Part shown: positions 9,526 through 19,314 of the stretch, piece after piece
Layout: the number at the start of each line of letters is the position of its first letter
How positions within the stretch are numbered: the first letter of the stretch is position 1
Assembly: GCA_014867205.1 (NCBI GenBank)
Contig: WGUO01000001.1
Coordinates: forward strand, 248,001 to 312,000
DNA length: 64,000 nt
Source: Muribaculaceae bacterium
GTDB lineage: Bacteria > Bacteroidota > Bacteroidia > Bacteroidales > Muribaculaceae
Direction of reading: 5' to 3'
Notes under the pieces: model-generated
Told to the model about the DNA's origin: nothing
What the model saw: the letters and a program-made list of their open reading frames with translations, nothing else
Databases searched by the model: none
Position numbers and translations under genes: made by a program

Positions 9526-12150
9526 TCATTTGAGTCCGAGCAGTTCAATAGCTTTGTCGGCGGCGTTCGACAGCCCGTCTAAGTCCTTGCCTCCGGCCTG
9601 GGCAAAGAATGGCTGTCCGCCGCCGCCGCCCTTCATGAGTTTGGCTGCCTCACGAACAATCTGCGAAGCATTGTAGCCTTCTTTGACGAGATCGTCGGTG
9701 AGCGAGATAGTCAGGGTCGGCCTACCCTCGTTGAGGGTCGCTGCAAGAAATACTGTAGGTCCGTCAGCATTCTTGCGGACTATGAACGCTACATTCTTTA
9801 CCACCTCCGGAATTCTTGCGCCCGTAAGGCGGCATAATGTCACGCCGTTGAGCATTATCGCCTTCTCCTGGATTTCCTTGGCAAGGAGTTCAGTCCTCTC
9901 GGCCACATAGCCCTCTACCTGATGTCTGAGATCTCCGTTCTCCATGATAGCCTTGCGAATTGCGGTCCTGATATCTCCGGCATTTCCAAGAATCAAGCGT
10001 ATATCTGTCATAAGATCCTGAAGCTCGTCAATGACTTTTTCCATTCCACGGGCAGATACCGCCTCAATACGGCGGATGCCGGCGGCGATCGAACTCTCGT
10101 TGACAATCCTCACCATTCCTATATTTCCGGTGTTGGCCACATGTGTGCCACCACACAACTCGACCGACGAGCCATACTTCACCACGCGGACCTTGTCGCC
10201 GTATTTCTCTCCGAAGAGCGCCATGGCACCCATCTTGCGGGCATCGTCGATTGGCATCTCGCGACATTCCTCAAGAGGCATTGCCTTGCGAATACGCTCG
10301 TTGACAAGATGCTCAACTTTACGGATCTCCTCGGGTGTTACCTTCTGGAAGTGCGAGAAGTCAAATCGTAATGAATCAGGCGTCACATATGAGCCTTTCT
10401 GCTCCACATGTGTCCCCAGGACCTCGCGTAGCGCCTCATGCAGAAGGTGCGTAGCCGTATGGTTGGCAGATATAGCGGCTCGTGCCTCCTTGTCTATGAT
10501 TGCAGTGAATTCCTCTGAAGGGTTTGACGGTATCTTCTTTGACAGATGTATCGCGACATTGTTTTCTTTCTTTGTGTCGAAGATGTCAATGCTCTCTCCG
10601 CTGTCTGAAACCAGGACACCCTTGTCTCCGACCTGACCACCCATCTCAGCATAGAACGGAGTGCGAGAGAGCATTATCTGGTAGTACTCCTTTCCTTTCT
10701 GCTTTACCTTACGGTATTTAAGGATATGTGTCCGGGTCTCCGTCTCGTCATATCCTACGAATTCCTCGTCGCCGGGATTGACCTCAACCCAGTCGGTGGC
10801 CTCGACTGACGCTGCGCTTCTTGCGCGCTCTTTCTGAGCCTTCATGTTCTTGTTGAATTCCTCGATATCGACAGTCATGCCGTTCTCACGCAGAATCAGT
10901 TCTGTCAGGTCGAGCGGGAATCCATATGTGTCATAAAGAGTAAATGCGTCAGCCCCGTCGATAACAGTCCTACCATCTTTTTGAGCTTTCTTAATCAGGC
11001 TGTCCAACAGTTTTATGCCATTGTCGAGAGTACGGAGGAAAGACTCCTCTTCCTCCTTGATTACTTTCTTGATAAGGTCCTGCTGCGCCGGAAGCTCAGG
11101 ATAAGCCTCTCCCATCTGATCTACAAGTGTGTCGATTAGTTTGTAGAGGGTAGCCTCCTTCTGTCCCAGGAACGTATATACATACCTCACGGCGCGACGC
11201 AGTATTCGGCGTATCACATAGCCGGCCTTCGCGTTAGAGGGAAGCTGCGAGTCGGCGATAGAGAAGGCTATCGTGCGCACGTGGTCGGCCGCAACACGCA
11301 TTGCTACATCAACCTTTTCGTCTTTTCCATACTTCAGCCCTGAAATTTCGCTTATCTTTGAAATTATAGGGGTGAAGATATCAGTATCATAATTGGATTT
11401 CTTACCCTGGAGGGCCATGGTGAGACGCTCAAATCCCATTCCGGTGTCGATGACCTTGGCGGGGAGTGGCTCAAGATGGCCATCGGCCATGCGGTTGTAT
11501 TGCATGAATACCAGATTCCAGATCTCGATTACCTGTGGATTGTCCTTGTTCACGAGCTCCGCGCCGTCGATGGCGGCACGCTCCTCGTCGCTGCGAAGGT
11601 CAATATGTATCTCACTGCAAGGGCCGCAGGGGCCCACATCGCCCATCTCCCAGAAGTTGTCATGACGGTTGCCGTTGATGATATGGCTCTCGGGGAGATG
11701 CTTTGCCCATATTTCGGCAGCCTCGTTGTCGCGTTCAAGTCCCTCAGGTGCATAGCCCTCGAACACAGTAGCGTAAAGACGTGCAGGATCAAGCTTAAGC
11801 ACATCAACAAGATATTCCCATGCCCAGTCAATTGCCTCTTTCTTGAAATAATCCCCAAACGACCAGTTGCCGAGCATCTCGAACATGGTGTGGTGATACG
11901 TATCGTGCCCAACCTCCTCGAGGTCATTGTGCTTACCTGATACACGAAGACATTTCTGGCTATCAGTGACACGTCGGTTCTCAGCCGCACGGTTGCCCAG
12001 GATTATGTCCTTGAACTGGTTCATGCCGGCGTTTGTAAACATCAGGGTCGGGTCATCCTTCAGCACCATAGGAGCCGAGGGCACCACCTTATGTCCTTTT
12101 TCCTTGAAGAAGGACTTGAATGATTCTCTAATTTCTTTGGATGTCAACAT
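9526..12150 (-). CDS. alaS: Alanyl-tRNA synthetase
   Basis: AlaRS charges tRNA-Ala. The 874-residue protein shows the full domain order: the class II catalytic core (motif 1 with [10 protein letters not shown], then [11 protein letters not shown]), a tRNA-recognition domain, the editing domain with zinc-binding HxxxH (HTATH) and CGGTH motifs, and a C-terminal C-Ala domain ending in [14 protein letters not shown]. The length is normal. A short hairpin overlaps the last codons and the gap to sodB. Confidence 0.98.
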   Translation of the reverse strand: MLTSKEIRESFKSFFKEKGHKVVPSAPMVLKDDPTLMFTNAGMNQFKDIILGNRAAENRRVTDSQKCLRVSGKHNDLEEVGHDTYHHTMFEMLGNWSFGDYFKKEAIDWAWEYLVDVLKLDPARLYATVFEGYAPEGLERDNEAAEIWAKHLPESHIINGNRHDNFWEMGDVGPCGPCSEIHIDLRSDEERAAIDGAELVNKDNPQVIEIWNLVFMQYNRMADGHLEPLPAKVIDTGMGFERLTMALQGKKSNYDTDIFTPIISKISEISGLKYGKDEKVDVAMRVAADHVRTIAFSIADSQLPSNAKAGYVIRRILRRAVRYVYTFLGQKEATLYKLIDTLVDQMGEAYPELPAQQDLIKKVIKEEEESFLRTLDNGIKLLDSLIKKAQKDGRTVIDGADAFTLYDTYGFPLDLTELILRENGMTVDIEEFNKNMKAQKERARSAASVEATDWVEVNPGDEEFVGYDETETRTHILKYRKVKQKGKEYYQIMLSRTPFYAEMGGQVGDKGVLVSDSGESIDIFDTKKENNVAIHLSKKIPSNPSEEFTAIIDKEARAAISANHTATHLLHEALREVLGTHVEQKGSYVTPDSLRFDFSHFQKVTPEEIRKVEHLVNERIRKAMPLEECREMPIDDARKMGAMALFGEKYGDKVRVVKYGSSVELCGGTHVANTGNIGMVRIVNESSIAAGIRRIEAVSARGMEKVIDELQDLMTDIRLILGNAGDIRTAIRKAIMENGDLRHQVEGYVAERTELLAKEIQEKAIMLNGVTLCRLTGARIPEVVKNVAFIVRKNADGPTVFLAATLNEGRPTLTISLTDDLVKEGYNASQIVREAAKLMKGGGGGQPFFAQAGGKDLDGLSNAADKAIELLGLK

Positions 12151-12171
12151 TGAATCTCAAATTTGAAAGTA

Positions 12172-12179
12172 CAAAATTA
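12172..12179 (-). promoter_or_regulatory. Possible -7 element of alaS
   Basis: The minus strand reads TAATTTTG about 20 bp before the alaS ATG. I see no TTTG at the expected -33 distance, so support is partial. Confidence 0.35.
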
Positions 12180-12219
12180 ATAAAAATCATGAACATTAGT
12201 CCTCTCAGTCCTTTCAAAA

Positions 12220-12251
12220 TTTGATATATTGAGTGCATTTTGCTATTTTTG
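12220..12251 (+). promoter_or_regulatory. Bacteroidetes promoter of the M23 peptidase gene
   Basis: TTTG at 12220-12223 and TATTTTTG at 12244-12251 are spaced by 20 nt. The predicted transcript start near 12258 lies downstream of the longest-frame start at 12229, which therefore cannot be the translation start. Confidence 0.75.
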
Positions 12252-12291
12252 CAGTCCGTTCGGCATATCCAATGCCCCAATGCCCCAATCC

Positions 12292-13260
12292 ATGAAGCGT
12301 AACATAACCTACAGGTATAATCCGGATACAGACAACTACGAGCGGATCTTTCCTTCATGGAAGATCCGGTTGGCAAAGGCCGGCATCTTCGCCGCCTCAT
12401 CGCTGCTTTGCGGCCTGGGGATATATTTAATAATGTCTTTCGCGTTTGGCTCCGAGTCTGAGGAAAGTCTGCGTAGGGAGAATGCCTCGCTCAAGAGTCA
12501 GTATAACATCCTGAACCGGCGTCTTGACAACTCTCTGAAGATCATGAGCGACATCCAGAACAGAGACGACAACTTCTATCGGGTCATGATGCAGATGGAG
12601 CCTATGTCACACGGACAGCGATTCGCCGGCCTTGACAATGAGAAACGCTACAAGGAACTTCAGAAACTTCCAGACGCCGGGCTTGTAAAACTTCTCACCC
12701 AGCGTCTCGACCTGTTTGACAGACAACTGTATGCGCAGTCAATATCCTTTGATCAATTACGTGTGGAGGCCGGCAAGCAGAAAGATAAACTCGCGCATAT
12801 ACCATCAATCATTCCTATAGATGTGAAAGACTATACCATGTCCTCCGGCTATGGGTATCGGCGAGATCCCGTCTACGGCTCCACCAAGTTTCATGCAGGA
12901 CTCGATTTTGCGGCCAAACAGGGCACCCCAGTCTATGCCACAGGTGACGGTGAGGTCGAGGTAGCCGAGCGAAAGAGCGGTTATGGCAATTGCATTGACA
13001 TCTCGCACGGCTATAATTATATAACTCGTTATGCACACCTCAGTGAGATCCTTGTCAATGCCGGAGAGAAGGTCCATCGTGGAGACCTGATCGGCAGAGT
13101 CGGCTCTACCGGTAAGTCAACCGGTCCCCATCTTCACTATGAGGTCAGATTCAAGGATGAGCCGCAGAATCCTGTCAACTACTATTTCATGGATCTTACG
13201 CCCGAACAGTATGCGGAAATGGTGCGTGAGGCTGAAAATGCCGGCCATGTGATGGACTGA
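12292..13260 (+). CDS. M23-family peptidoglycan endopeptidase
   Basis: This is a LytM/M23 zinc metallopeptidase expected to cut peptidoglycan cross-links in the periplasm or to activate other hydrolases. From the ATG at 12292 it has 322 residues: a short cytoplasmic N-terminus, one membrane anchor (GIFAASSLLCGLGIYLIMSF), a coiled-coil (LRRENASLKSQYNILNRRL) and the M23 domain with the zinc ligands in HAGLDFAA and HLHYEVR plus GYGYRRDP. The longer frame from 12229 is rejected because the promoter overlaps it. A MerR-type gene follows 35 bp later. Confidence 0.92.
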   Translation: MKRNITYRYNPDTDNYERIFPSWKIRLAKAGIFAASSLLCGLGIYLIMSFAFGSESEESLRRENASLKSQYNILNRRLDNSLKIMSDIQNRDDNFYRVMMQMEPMSHGQRFAGLDNEKRYKELQKLPDAGLVKLLTQRLDLFDRQLYAQSISFDQLRVEAGKQKDKLAHIPSIIPIDVKDYTMSSGYGYRRDPVYGSTKFHAGLDFAAKQGTPVYATGDGEVEVAERKSGYGNCIDISHGYNYITRYAHLSEILVNAGEKVHRGDLIGRVGSTGKSTGPHLHYEVRFKDEPQNPVNYYFMDLTPEQYAEMVREAENAGHVMD

Positions 13261-13295
13261 TTTTTAATCAAGCGTAATGTTCAATCAGTGTGACG

Positions 13296-13661
13296 ATGAA
13301 TGATGAAAATAATAAGGAAGAGATTCCTGAAGAGTTTGATAAAAAGTTTTATAAAATCCGGGATGTCGCCATTCTGCTCGGAGTGTCTACAAGCACACTC
13401 CGGTACTGGGAGATGGAATTCCCCGAGATAGTGCCCCGCCGCAGCCGTACAAATCAGCGCTATTACCGACCTGACGACATCCGCACCCTGCGTATGATAC
13501 ATTATCTTGTCAAGGTCAAGGGTTTGCGTATCGAGGCTGCCAGAGAAGAACTCCGTAACAACCGGAAGAACATATCACACCGGCTTGAGGTGATAGAACT
13601 GCTCACGGACACACGCGAGCGACTTCAGGAAATGCTTTCGGCACTCAACAAACGCAAATGA
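13296..13661 (+). CDS. MerR-family transcriptional regulator
   Basis: The 121-residue product (from the ATG at 13296; a GTG lies two codons earlier) has the MerR winged-helix signature KFYKIRDVAILLGVSTSTLRYWE at residues ~20-40, followed by RTNQRYYRPDDIRTL and a C-terminal coiled region. It has no effector-binding domain or metal-binding cysteines, so the signal it senses is unknown. It probably shares the transcript of the preceding M23 peptidase gene. Confidence 0.88.
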   Translation: MNDENNKEEIPEEFDKKFYKIRDVAILLGVSTSTLRYWEMEFPEIVPRRSRTNQRYYRPDDIRTLRMIHYLVKVKGLRIEAAREELRNNRKNISHRLEVIELLTDTRERLQEMLSALNKRK

Positions 13662-13711
13662 GATATTCGCATCAGGATTGATTCAGACATCAACCCGGTC
13701 ACGATATAATC

Positions 13712-14494
13712 TCATTTCTTCTTCAAAGGCTGCAGATGGCAAAAATACTGACCCTTGTTTTCAGTGACTTTCCCATAGTCAATGGCATGTGTGGGGCAAT
13801 GATGAAAGCAGGCGGTGCATGATACGCAGTCTGTACCCCACTTGGGTCTCCCGTGGACCAGGGTGATATTTCTGACAGGGCATACCTCGGCACACCGACC
13901 GCACGAGACACATTCCTGTGAGACTGTCCAATGCCTTGGGTTAATTCCCCATCTTTTAAAAAGAGGGTACACCAGCCTCGACTTGAGTCTTGGCATCGTT
14001 CCACGAATCACATCACGTTCCCATTCTTCTGCAAATATCTTGCGGGCTATCTCTCGGATTCTAACCTCGCTCGAATCAAGTTTGCGCTGTTCGGTCTCGG
14101 CATCGTCAACATTGAATTCAGGCAGCAACACATAATCATTGGGCATGATGACATTCCAGAGCCCTCTTACCGCCACTCCCCTCTTTTCCCACGCCTTCGA
14201 GAACATCTCAGGCGTTTCAGCCACTTCATCGCCACAGGTACAGACCATGATGACCGGCACATTCATTCGTCGGATATGGCTGATGAAATCCTCTTCAAGA
14301 GAATTTATGTAGTCAAGGACTATGGGTGGAACTCCCCAGGAATACACCGGGAAACAGAAAATCAGGCGTTCATTCTCTTCGGTAATACTTTTCGCAGGTG
14401 TATCCGGTATAAAGTAAATCTTGTCATCAAGAAGATTCGAGAGCGAGCGGGCAACATGACGGGTATTTCCCGTGCCCGAAAAAAATAGAATCAT
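13712..14494 (-). CDS. EFR1-type flavodoxin/ferredoxin fusion
   Basis: The 260-residue protein has an N-terminal flavodoxin-like domain with the FMN-binding loop FSGTGNTRHVA at residues ~5-16 and a C-terminal pair of 4Fe-4S motifs, CVSCGRCAEVCP and CVSCTACFHHCP. It is a small cytoplasmic electron-transfer protein of the EFRO (EFR1) kind, common in anaerobes. Its redox partner is not evident from the neighbours holA and merR. Confidence 0.88.
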   Translation of the reverse strand: MILFFSGTGNTRHVARSLSNLLDDKIYFIPDTPAKSITEENERLIFCFPVYSWGVPPIVLDYINSLEEDFISHIRRMNVPVIMVCTCGDEVAETPEMFSKAWEKRGVAVRGLWNVIMPNDYVLLPEFNVDDAETEQRKLDSSEVRIREIARKIFAEEWERDVIRGTMPRLKSRLVYPLFKRWGINPRHWTVSQECVSCGRCAEVCPVRNITLVHGRPKWGTDCVSCTACFHHCPTHAIDYGKVTENKGQYFCHLQPLKKK

Positions 14495-14570
14495 GGTATT
14501 TGGATTTTAGGATGTTTAATAATGTAGTATATAGACAGCCTGAAGTGCTGCCCTGAGGAATCAGTTTTTA

Positions 14571-15602
14571 TTACGTTGATATCTTGAATATCATCTCACG
14601 CAACAGGTCATATTCATTGCCCATTGACCCAATTCCCTTGGACTTAGTGTCGAATTCGCGGATATAATGGATTGCATTCACAGCCTGCCGGGCATTATAT
14701 CTCGCCAGCCCGTTGCGGATTCCCTCCAATTGGATGTTGGCCTTATATCCGAATTCCTGTTTGAGCGCATTATCAGATTTATCAGACATATAATGGGCAA
14801 TTACCAGATTGGAGAAATATTTGAAAATCGTAGCAGTTGTCATTACCGTCGGATTTGCCTTTGGGTTGTTCTCAAAATGCTTAATGATCTGGACAGCCTT
14901 AGGATAGTTCCTGACCGAGATTGCATTGACAAGTTCGAAGTTGTTGAAATCCTTGGATATACCGATATTTCTCTCAACATCATCGCAGGATATGCGTTTC
15001 TTCCCTCCTGTTATGGCAACCAGTTTGCTAAGCTCGCCAAAAAGTTTGCTGAGCGGAGTCCCGATATACTCGCACATCAGGTCGACGGCCTTGTCGTCAA
15101 TGCTTATCTTGCGGTCAGCGCAGAAATCCTTGAAATGTCCTTTGACCTCATAGTCGCGGGGCACGTTGCTTGTAAATACAACGGCTCCCCCCTCTTTTGC
15201 GGCCTTCATCAGTTTGCTTGACGCAGTGAAGGGCTCACCTTTGTATACGATTACAAAAACTGTGTTCGGATTAGGCTTGCTGACATAAGGGGCAAACCTC
15301 TCGAGCTGACTCTTGGACTGGGCCATTGCCTGGCCCTCCTTAAGTATTACCAGTTTACGGTCGGCCATGACCGGGAACTGCTGAGCGGCTCCTATGACAT
15401 AATCTATATCGGCGTCATTGCCGAAAAATATATTGACGTTGAAGTCGCGGTCTTCATCATCCACTACATATTTCTCAAGATTGGAGACAATAAGGTCAAT
15501 ATAATAGGATTCCTCTCCCATCAGGATATAGACAGGCTCGAATTCCTTTTTTCTGATTGCGGTTATTATGTCACGATATCCCGCACTAACCTTTTTAGCC
15601 AT
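14571..15602 (-). CDS. holA: DNA polymerase III subunit delta
   Basis: HolA is the clamp-loader subunit that opens the sliding clamp. The 343-residue protein has the HolA hallmarks: an N-terminal PVYILMGEESYYID segment, a degenerate AAA+ fold without a Walker A motif, the KLVILKEGQ strand, and helices with LFGELSKLVAI. It is 11 bp downstream of the TTG-extended frame of the CPBP gene, so the two may be cotranscribed. Confidence 0.93.
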   Translation of the reverse strand: MAKKVSAGYRDIITAIRKKEFEPVYILMGEESYYIDLIVSNLEKYVVDDEDRDFNVNIFFGNDADIDYVIGAAQQFPVMADRKLVILKEGQAMAQSKSQLERFAPYVSKPNPNTVFVIVYKGEPFTASSKLMKAAKEGGAVVFTSNVPRDYEVKGHFKDFCADRKISIDDKAVDLMCEYIGTPLSKLFGELSKLVAITGGKKRISCDDVERNIGISKDFNNFELVNAISVRNYPKAVQIIKHFENNPKANPTVMTTATIFKYFSNLVIAHYMSDKSDNALKQEFGYKANIQLEGIRNGLARYNARQAVNAIHYIREFDTKSKGIGSMGNEYDLLREMIFKIST

Positions 15603-15613
15603 TTACATTATGT

Positions 15614-16525
15614 TTAGTTATGAGCCGGACTGCTGAAAACCCTGCGTCCAAACCGATAAATAAATATGAAAGATAGGAGAACGCTTGCAAAGACCGCCCA
15701 TAGTGAGCCATCAAAGTCAAGTGCTCTTTCAAAACCAACAGTAGTCACTCCCCTTGCCGTAAGCCATGAAGACAGGACAACCACGGAGTTATTGAGGGCA
15801 TGTGCCCAAGACGACACATAGAGTGAGCCTGTGTAAAGATAAAGGTATCCGAAGACCGCGCCAAGCAATACCCTGGGTACAAATCCGAAGAACTGGAAAT
15901 GCACCGCGCTGAATATTACTGCTGTCGTCCATATGGCGATATGTCCGTTGACTCCCGATGCAGTCATTGCCTTCTGTATACCGGCCCTGAACAGCATCTC
16001 CTCGCCGAATCCTGTCAGCAGACCGACAATTGCGATTCCCGATATGAGTCCCCATATGCTTGAGTCGCCAAGTATCATTCTTGTGGTGTCAGCGGCGGTA
16101 TCTTCCCATCGCCTCATCATCTCCTCAAATGAGTGCATGCATTCCGGCAGCCTGACTTTTTCATTCCAGTCAACGATATAGTCCATTGCCGGCGAAATAA
16201 GCAGGAGCAATATGATGACTCCGAGAAACTGACGACATCGCACAGGCTGGCTCAGTCCCAGATATCGGGCAGTGTTGTCGGAGCACAGAAAAGCCGTCAG
16301 CCATGCCGGGAACATGAAGGCGAGCACATTCTGTAATATTGATGAGATAAGAAACGCGTTGCGTTCCGATCCCGCGCAAAGATAGTCTGTGAATTCCTTC
16401 GATAGTCCGACTGCTATTATCATCACCAGAAAAGCCAGGACAAGGCATCCTATTCTGTTGACAAAAGTAGGTGCCACAAGCGGAGTACGCGACGTATCCT
16501 GTTGGTTTGTTATTGGTTCAGACAT
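15614..16525 (-). CDS. CPBP-family intramembrane metalloprotease
   Basis: The protein has 303 residues from the ATG at 16525; the frame extends to a TTG at 16558 without family support. Several hydrophobic segments are visible. The CPBP/Abi motifs are present: GEEMLFRAG (motif 1, glutamates and Arg), FSAVHFQFFGFVPR (motif 2) and SWAHALNN (motif 3). Members are membrane proteases or act in bacteriocin self-protection; the substrate here is unknown. Confidence 0.88.
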   Translation of the reverse strand: MSEPITNQQDTSRTPLVAPTFVNRIGCLVLAFLVMIIAVGLSKEFTDYLCAGSERNAFLISSILQNVLAFMFPAWLTAFLCSDNTARYLGLSQPVRCRQFLGVIILLLLISPAMDYIVDWNEKVRLPECMHSFEEMMRRWEDTAADTTRMILGDSSIWGLISGIAIVGLLTGFGEEMLFRAGIQKAMTASGVNGHIAIWTTAVIFSAVHFQFFGFVPRVLLGAVFGYLYLYTGSLYVSSWAHALNNSVVVLSSWLTARGVTTVGFERALDFDGSLWAVFASVLLSFIFIYRFGRRVFSSPAHN

Positions 16526-16558
16526 TATATTCAAATTAATGAAATCTCTATCGGTCAA

Positions 16559-16895
16559 AACAAGAACCCTTTATCACTCTGAGAGAAAGTCGCTGTATCA
16601 GACGTTACAATGCATCCTGAATGGATTTGCCGAAGACTGTCAGAATTGCGACTATAGAGTCTTTAATCACGATTCAGAATGCAAAGATAATCATTGTTGA
16701 TTAAAAATATATTGTCTAAATCCGAAAAATTCATTAACTTTGCGCTTGGATTTTGAGGAAAAATTTCAAAAGAGATGCGTCAGAATGCCGGCAGAGAGTT
16801 GCCACAGACAGATGCGCATCGCACGAGAAAATAACCCTGTGACAGAGTCCTTAAAAATAAACGGCTGATTAATAAACTAAAACGACGAAAATCCA
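16559..16895. other. Divergent intergenic region, CPBP gene/mreB
   Basis: About 340 bp without a supported gene. It contains the mreB promoter at 16711-16742 and a minus-strand TATCTTTG at 16682-16689 that could be the -7 element for the CPBP-holA pair. Nothing else was recognised. Confidence 0.5.
16711..16742 (+). promoter_or_regulatory. Promoter of the mre/rod cell-shape operon
   Basis: ATTG (one mismatch to TTTG) at 16711-16714 and TAACTTTG at 16735-16742 are 20 nt apart. A leader of roughly 150 nt would precede mreB. Confidence 0.65.
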
Positions 16896-17915
16896 ATGGG
16901 ACTTTTTTCATTCACCCAGGAGATAGCAATGGACCTTGGCACCGCCAACTCCATTATTATTCATAATGACAAGATAGTCGTTGACGAGCCGAGCGTTGTG
17001 GCTATCGAGAATAAGACAGACAAACTGCTCGCAGTCGGCACATATGCACATCAGATGGAAGGCAAGGAGCCTCCCGGCATCCGCACGATACGTCCGCTGC
17101 GCGACGGTGTCATCGCAGACTTCAATGCAGCCGAGATGATGATTCGGGGCATGGTCAAGATGGTCAGCTCAAAACGCCGATGGTTCTCCCCTTCGCTTCG
17201 CATGGTGGTCTGCATTCCCTCCGGTTCGACCGAGGTTGAGATTCGTGCGGTGCGTGACTCGAGCGAGCATGCGGGCGGACGTGACGTTTATATGATCTAC
17301 GAGCCGATGGCGGCCGCTCTCGGTATCGGACTTGATGTCGAGGCGCCTGACGGCAACATGATTGTCGACATAGGCGGCGGCTCAACAGAGATTGCTGTCA
17401 TCTCTCTTGGAGGTATTGTCAGCAACAAGAGTATCCGCATAGCAGGCAATGATCTGACGGCCGACATTCAGGAGCATATGGGCAGAGTGCACAACCTCAA
17501 GGTCGGCACTACTATGGCCGAACTTATCAAGATAAATGTAGGTTCAGCACTCCCGGTGCTTGAGAATCCACCGGAACCGTTTGTAGTGTGCGGTCCCAAC
17601 AAGATGACATCGCTCCCGATGGAGGTGCCCGTGACTTACGAGGAGATCTCCCACTGCATAGACAAGACCATCATCAAGATGGAGAACGCCATACTTGCCG
17701 CCCTGGAGCAGACACCTCCCGAACTGTATGCCGATATCGTGCGTAATGGCATATATCTCGCCGGCGGCGGAGCGTTGCTGCGTGGCCTCGCGAAGAGATT
17801 CACTGATAAGATCAGAATAGAGTTCAAGATTGCGGAGGATCCGTTACATGCTGTTGCCAAGGGTACCGGTGTCGCACTCAAGAATATCAACAGATTCTCA
17901 TTCCTGATCAGATAA
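16896..17915 (+). CDS. mreB: Rod-shape-determining actin homologue MreB
   Basis: MreB forms membrane-bound filaments that direct the elongasome. The 339-residue protein has the actin-fold phosphate loops (AMDLGTANSII; VDIGGGSTEIAVI), the conserved YEPMAAALG and the adenosine motif LAGGGALLRG. The N-terminal amphipathic MGLFSFTQEI fits membrane binding. It is the first of five consecutive genes mreB-mreC-mreD-mrdA-rodA, the classical shape operon. Confidence 0.97.
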   Translation: MGLFSFTQEIAMDLGTANSIIIHNDKIVVDEPSVVAIENKTDKLLAVGTYAHQMEGKEPPGIRTIRPLRDGVIADFNAAEMMIRGMVKMVSSKRRWFSPSLRMVVCIPSGSTEVEIRAVRDSSEHAGGRDVYMIYEPMAAALGIGLDVEAPDGNMIVDIGGGSTEIAVISLGGIVSNKSIRIAGNDLTADIQEHMGRVHNLKVGTTMAELIKINVGSALPVLENPPEPFVVCGPNKMTSLPMEVPVTYEEISHCIDKTIIKMENAILAALEQTPPELYADIVRNGIYLAGGGALLRGLAKRFTDKIRIEFKIAEDPLHAVAKGTGVALKNINRFSFLIR

Positions 17916-17951
17916 ACCGCGGCGAGAAGCCGATGGTTCCGGAACGCGGAC

Positions 17952-18797
17952 ATGAGGAACATCTTAAATTTCATACTCAGATATTCCAAGTGGTTCGTCT
18001 TCACATTCTATGTGCTGATGAGTTGCATACTGCTGGTAGACAACAATGTCTATCAGCAGTCGGTATATCTGACTTCGGCAAACGCGGTGACCGGAGGTGT
18101 CTACGGATTGTGGTCACAAGTGTCGGGATACTTCCATCTAAAGTCAATCAACGAGAGCCTGCAGGCGTCGAATGCCGATCTGCAGAATCAGGTGCTTAAT
18201 CTTAAGAGCCGTCTTGCAGAACTCCAGAGCCTTAGGGATGACTCCATTATGAATCAGCAGGACAAGGAGCGTTTTGATTATGTTTCGGCTGCTGTGATCA
18301 ATAATAATACCCGTCATGCCAAGAATTACTTTACCATCAATCGGGGAAGCCTCGACGGAGTCGAACCGGGCATGGGAGTAGTTGATCAGAATGGCGTTGT
18401 AGGTATAGTGAATGTGTCAGGGCGTCATATGTCGCGCGTTATCTCGCTGCTTAACGAGACCCAGCATTTCTCAGTCAAACTCAAGAATTCAAATTATATC
18501 GGCTCACTGACATGGAAGGGAAGAGATCCGGTGGTAGGCTACGTCGAGGAACTTCCCAGACATGCAGTATACAACATCGGGGATACTATAGTGACAAGTG
18601 GTTACTCCACGACTTTTCCCGAGGGTATCCCGGTCGGTATCGTGCTTAACCGTGTCAGAAGCAATGACGACAGTTTCTTCACATTAAAGGTAAAGCTTTC
18701 GTCAGACTTCAAGGCGCTGAGTTCGGTTCGTGTGATCAAGGATATCTATAAAAACGAGGTCGATTCATTGGCCACATTCGATTTAACAACCGACTGA
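17952..18797 (+). CDS. mreC: Rod-shape-determining protein MreC
   Basis: MreC links cytoplasmic MreB to the periplasmic synthases. The 281-residue protein has one N-terminal membrane segment (WFVFTFYVLMSCILLV), a coiled-coil (ESLQASNADLQNQVLNLKSRL) and the periplasmic beta-rich domain with NRGSLDGVEPGMGVVDQNGVVG and DTIVTSGYSTTFPEGIPVG. It ends one base before mreD begins. Confidence 0.95.
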   Translation: MRNILNFILRYSKWFVFTFYVLMSCILLVDNNVYQQSVYLTSANAVTGGVYGLWSQVSGYFHLKSINESLQASNADLQNQVLNLKSRLAELQSLRDDSIMNQQDKERFDYVSAAVINNNTRHAKNYFTINRGSLDGVEPGMGVVDQNGVVGIVNVSGRHMSRVISLLNETQHFSVKLKNSNYIGSLTWKGRDPVVGYVEELPRHAVYNIGDTIVTSGYSTTFPEGIPVGIVLNRVRSNDDSFFTLKVKLSSDFKALSSVRVIKDIYKNEVDSLATFDLTTD

Positions 18798-18798
18798 T

Positions 18799-19314
18799 AT
18801 GGACAAGACAATATTCACGAATCTGGTCCTGCTGGTGTGTCTGGTAATTGTGCAGGTGCTTGTATGCAACAGTATCATGCTTTTCAATGTTGCCATGGCT
18901 TTTGTCTTCATTTATGTGATAATAAGGCTTCCCATGGACTTAAGCGTGAACTGGCTGCTGACATGGGCATTTTTCTCCGGTCTGAGCGTCGACATCTTTT
19001 CAGACACCCCGGGGGTGAATTCCCTTGCTTGCACTCTACTGGCAATGCTGAAGCGTCCGATGCTCTACGCATATGTCCCCCGCGACGACAGGACCAAGAA
19101 CATTGTTCCGTCGCTTATGTCGCTCGGATTTTCTGTGTATGGGAAGTATCTGCTCTCAATGTCCTGCATATACTGTCTGCTTGCCTTTACAATAGAATAT
19201 TTCAATTTCGCCGACGTTAAGGAAATAGTCATTATGACGGTTGCCAGTTCAGCATTCACATTCATGTTATTGCTTGGAATCGACAGCCTGCTTGCAAGGA
19301 AAGACTATAGATGA
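18799..19314 (+). CDS. mreD: Rod-shape-determining membrane protein MreD
   Basis: MreD is a small polytopic partner of MreC. The 171-residue product is almost entirely hydrophobic, with about five membrane segments and the family-like segment FSGLSVDIFSDTPGVNSLACTLLA. Sequence conservation in MreD is low, so the call rests on topology and on its place between mreC and mrdA. Its stop overlaps the mrdA start by 4 bp. Confidence 0.9.
   Translation: MDKTIFTNLVLLVCLVIVQVLVCNSIMLFNVAMAFVFIYVIIRLPMDLSVNWLLTWAFFSGLSVDIFSDTPGVNSLACTLLAMLKRPMLYAYVPRDDRTKNIVPSLMSLGFSVYGKYLLSMSCIYCLLAFTIEYFNFADVKEIVIMTVASSAFTFMLLLGIDSLLARKDYR

Noticed and set aside
9520..9539. Hairpin TCGGACTCA/TGAGTCCGA at the alaS 3' end
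   Set aside because: It overlaps the last alaS codons, is short and has no T tract; too weak to call a terminator.
11476..11940. Plus-strand ORF of 154 codons inside alaS
   Set aside because: It is a shadow of the well-conserved alaS frame.
12229..12291. Upstream start for the M23 peptidase
   Set aside because: A consensus promoter (12220-12251) overlaps it, so the mRNA starts downstream.
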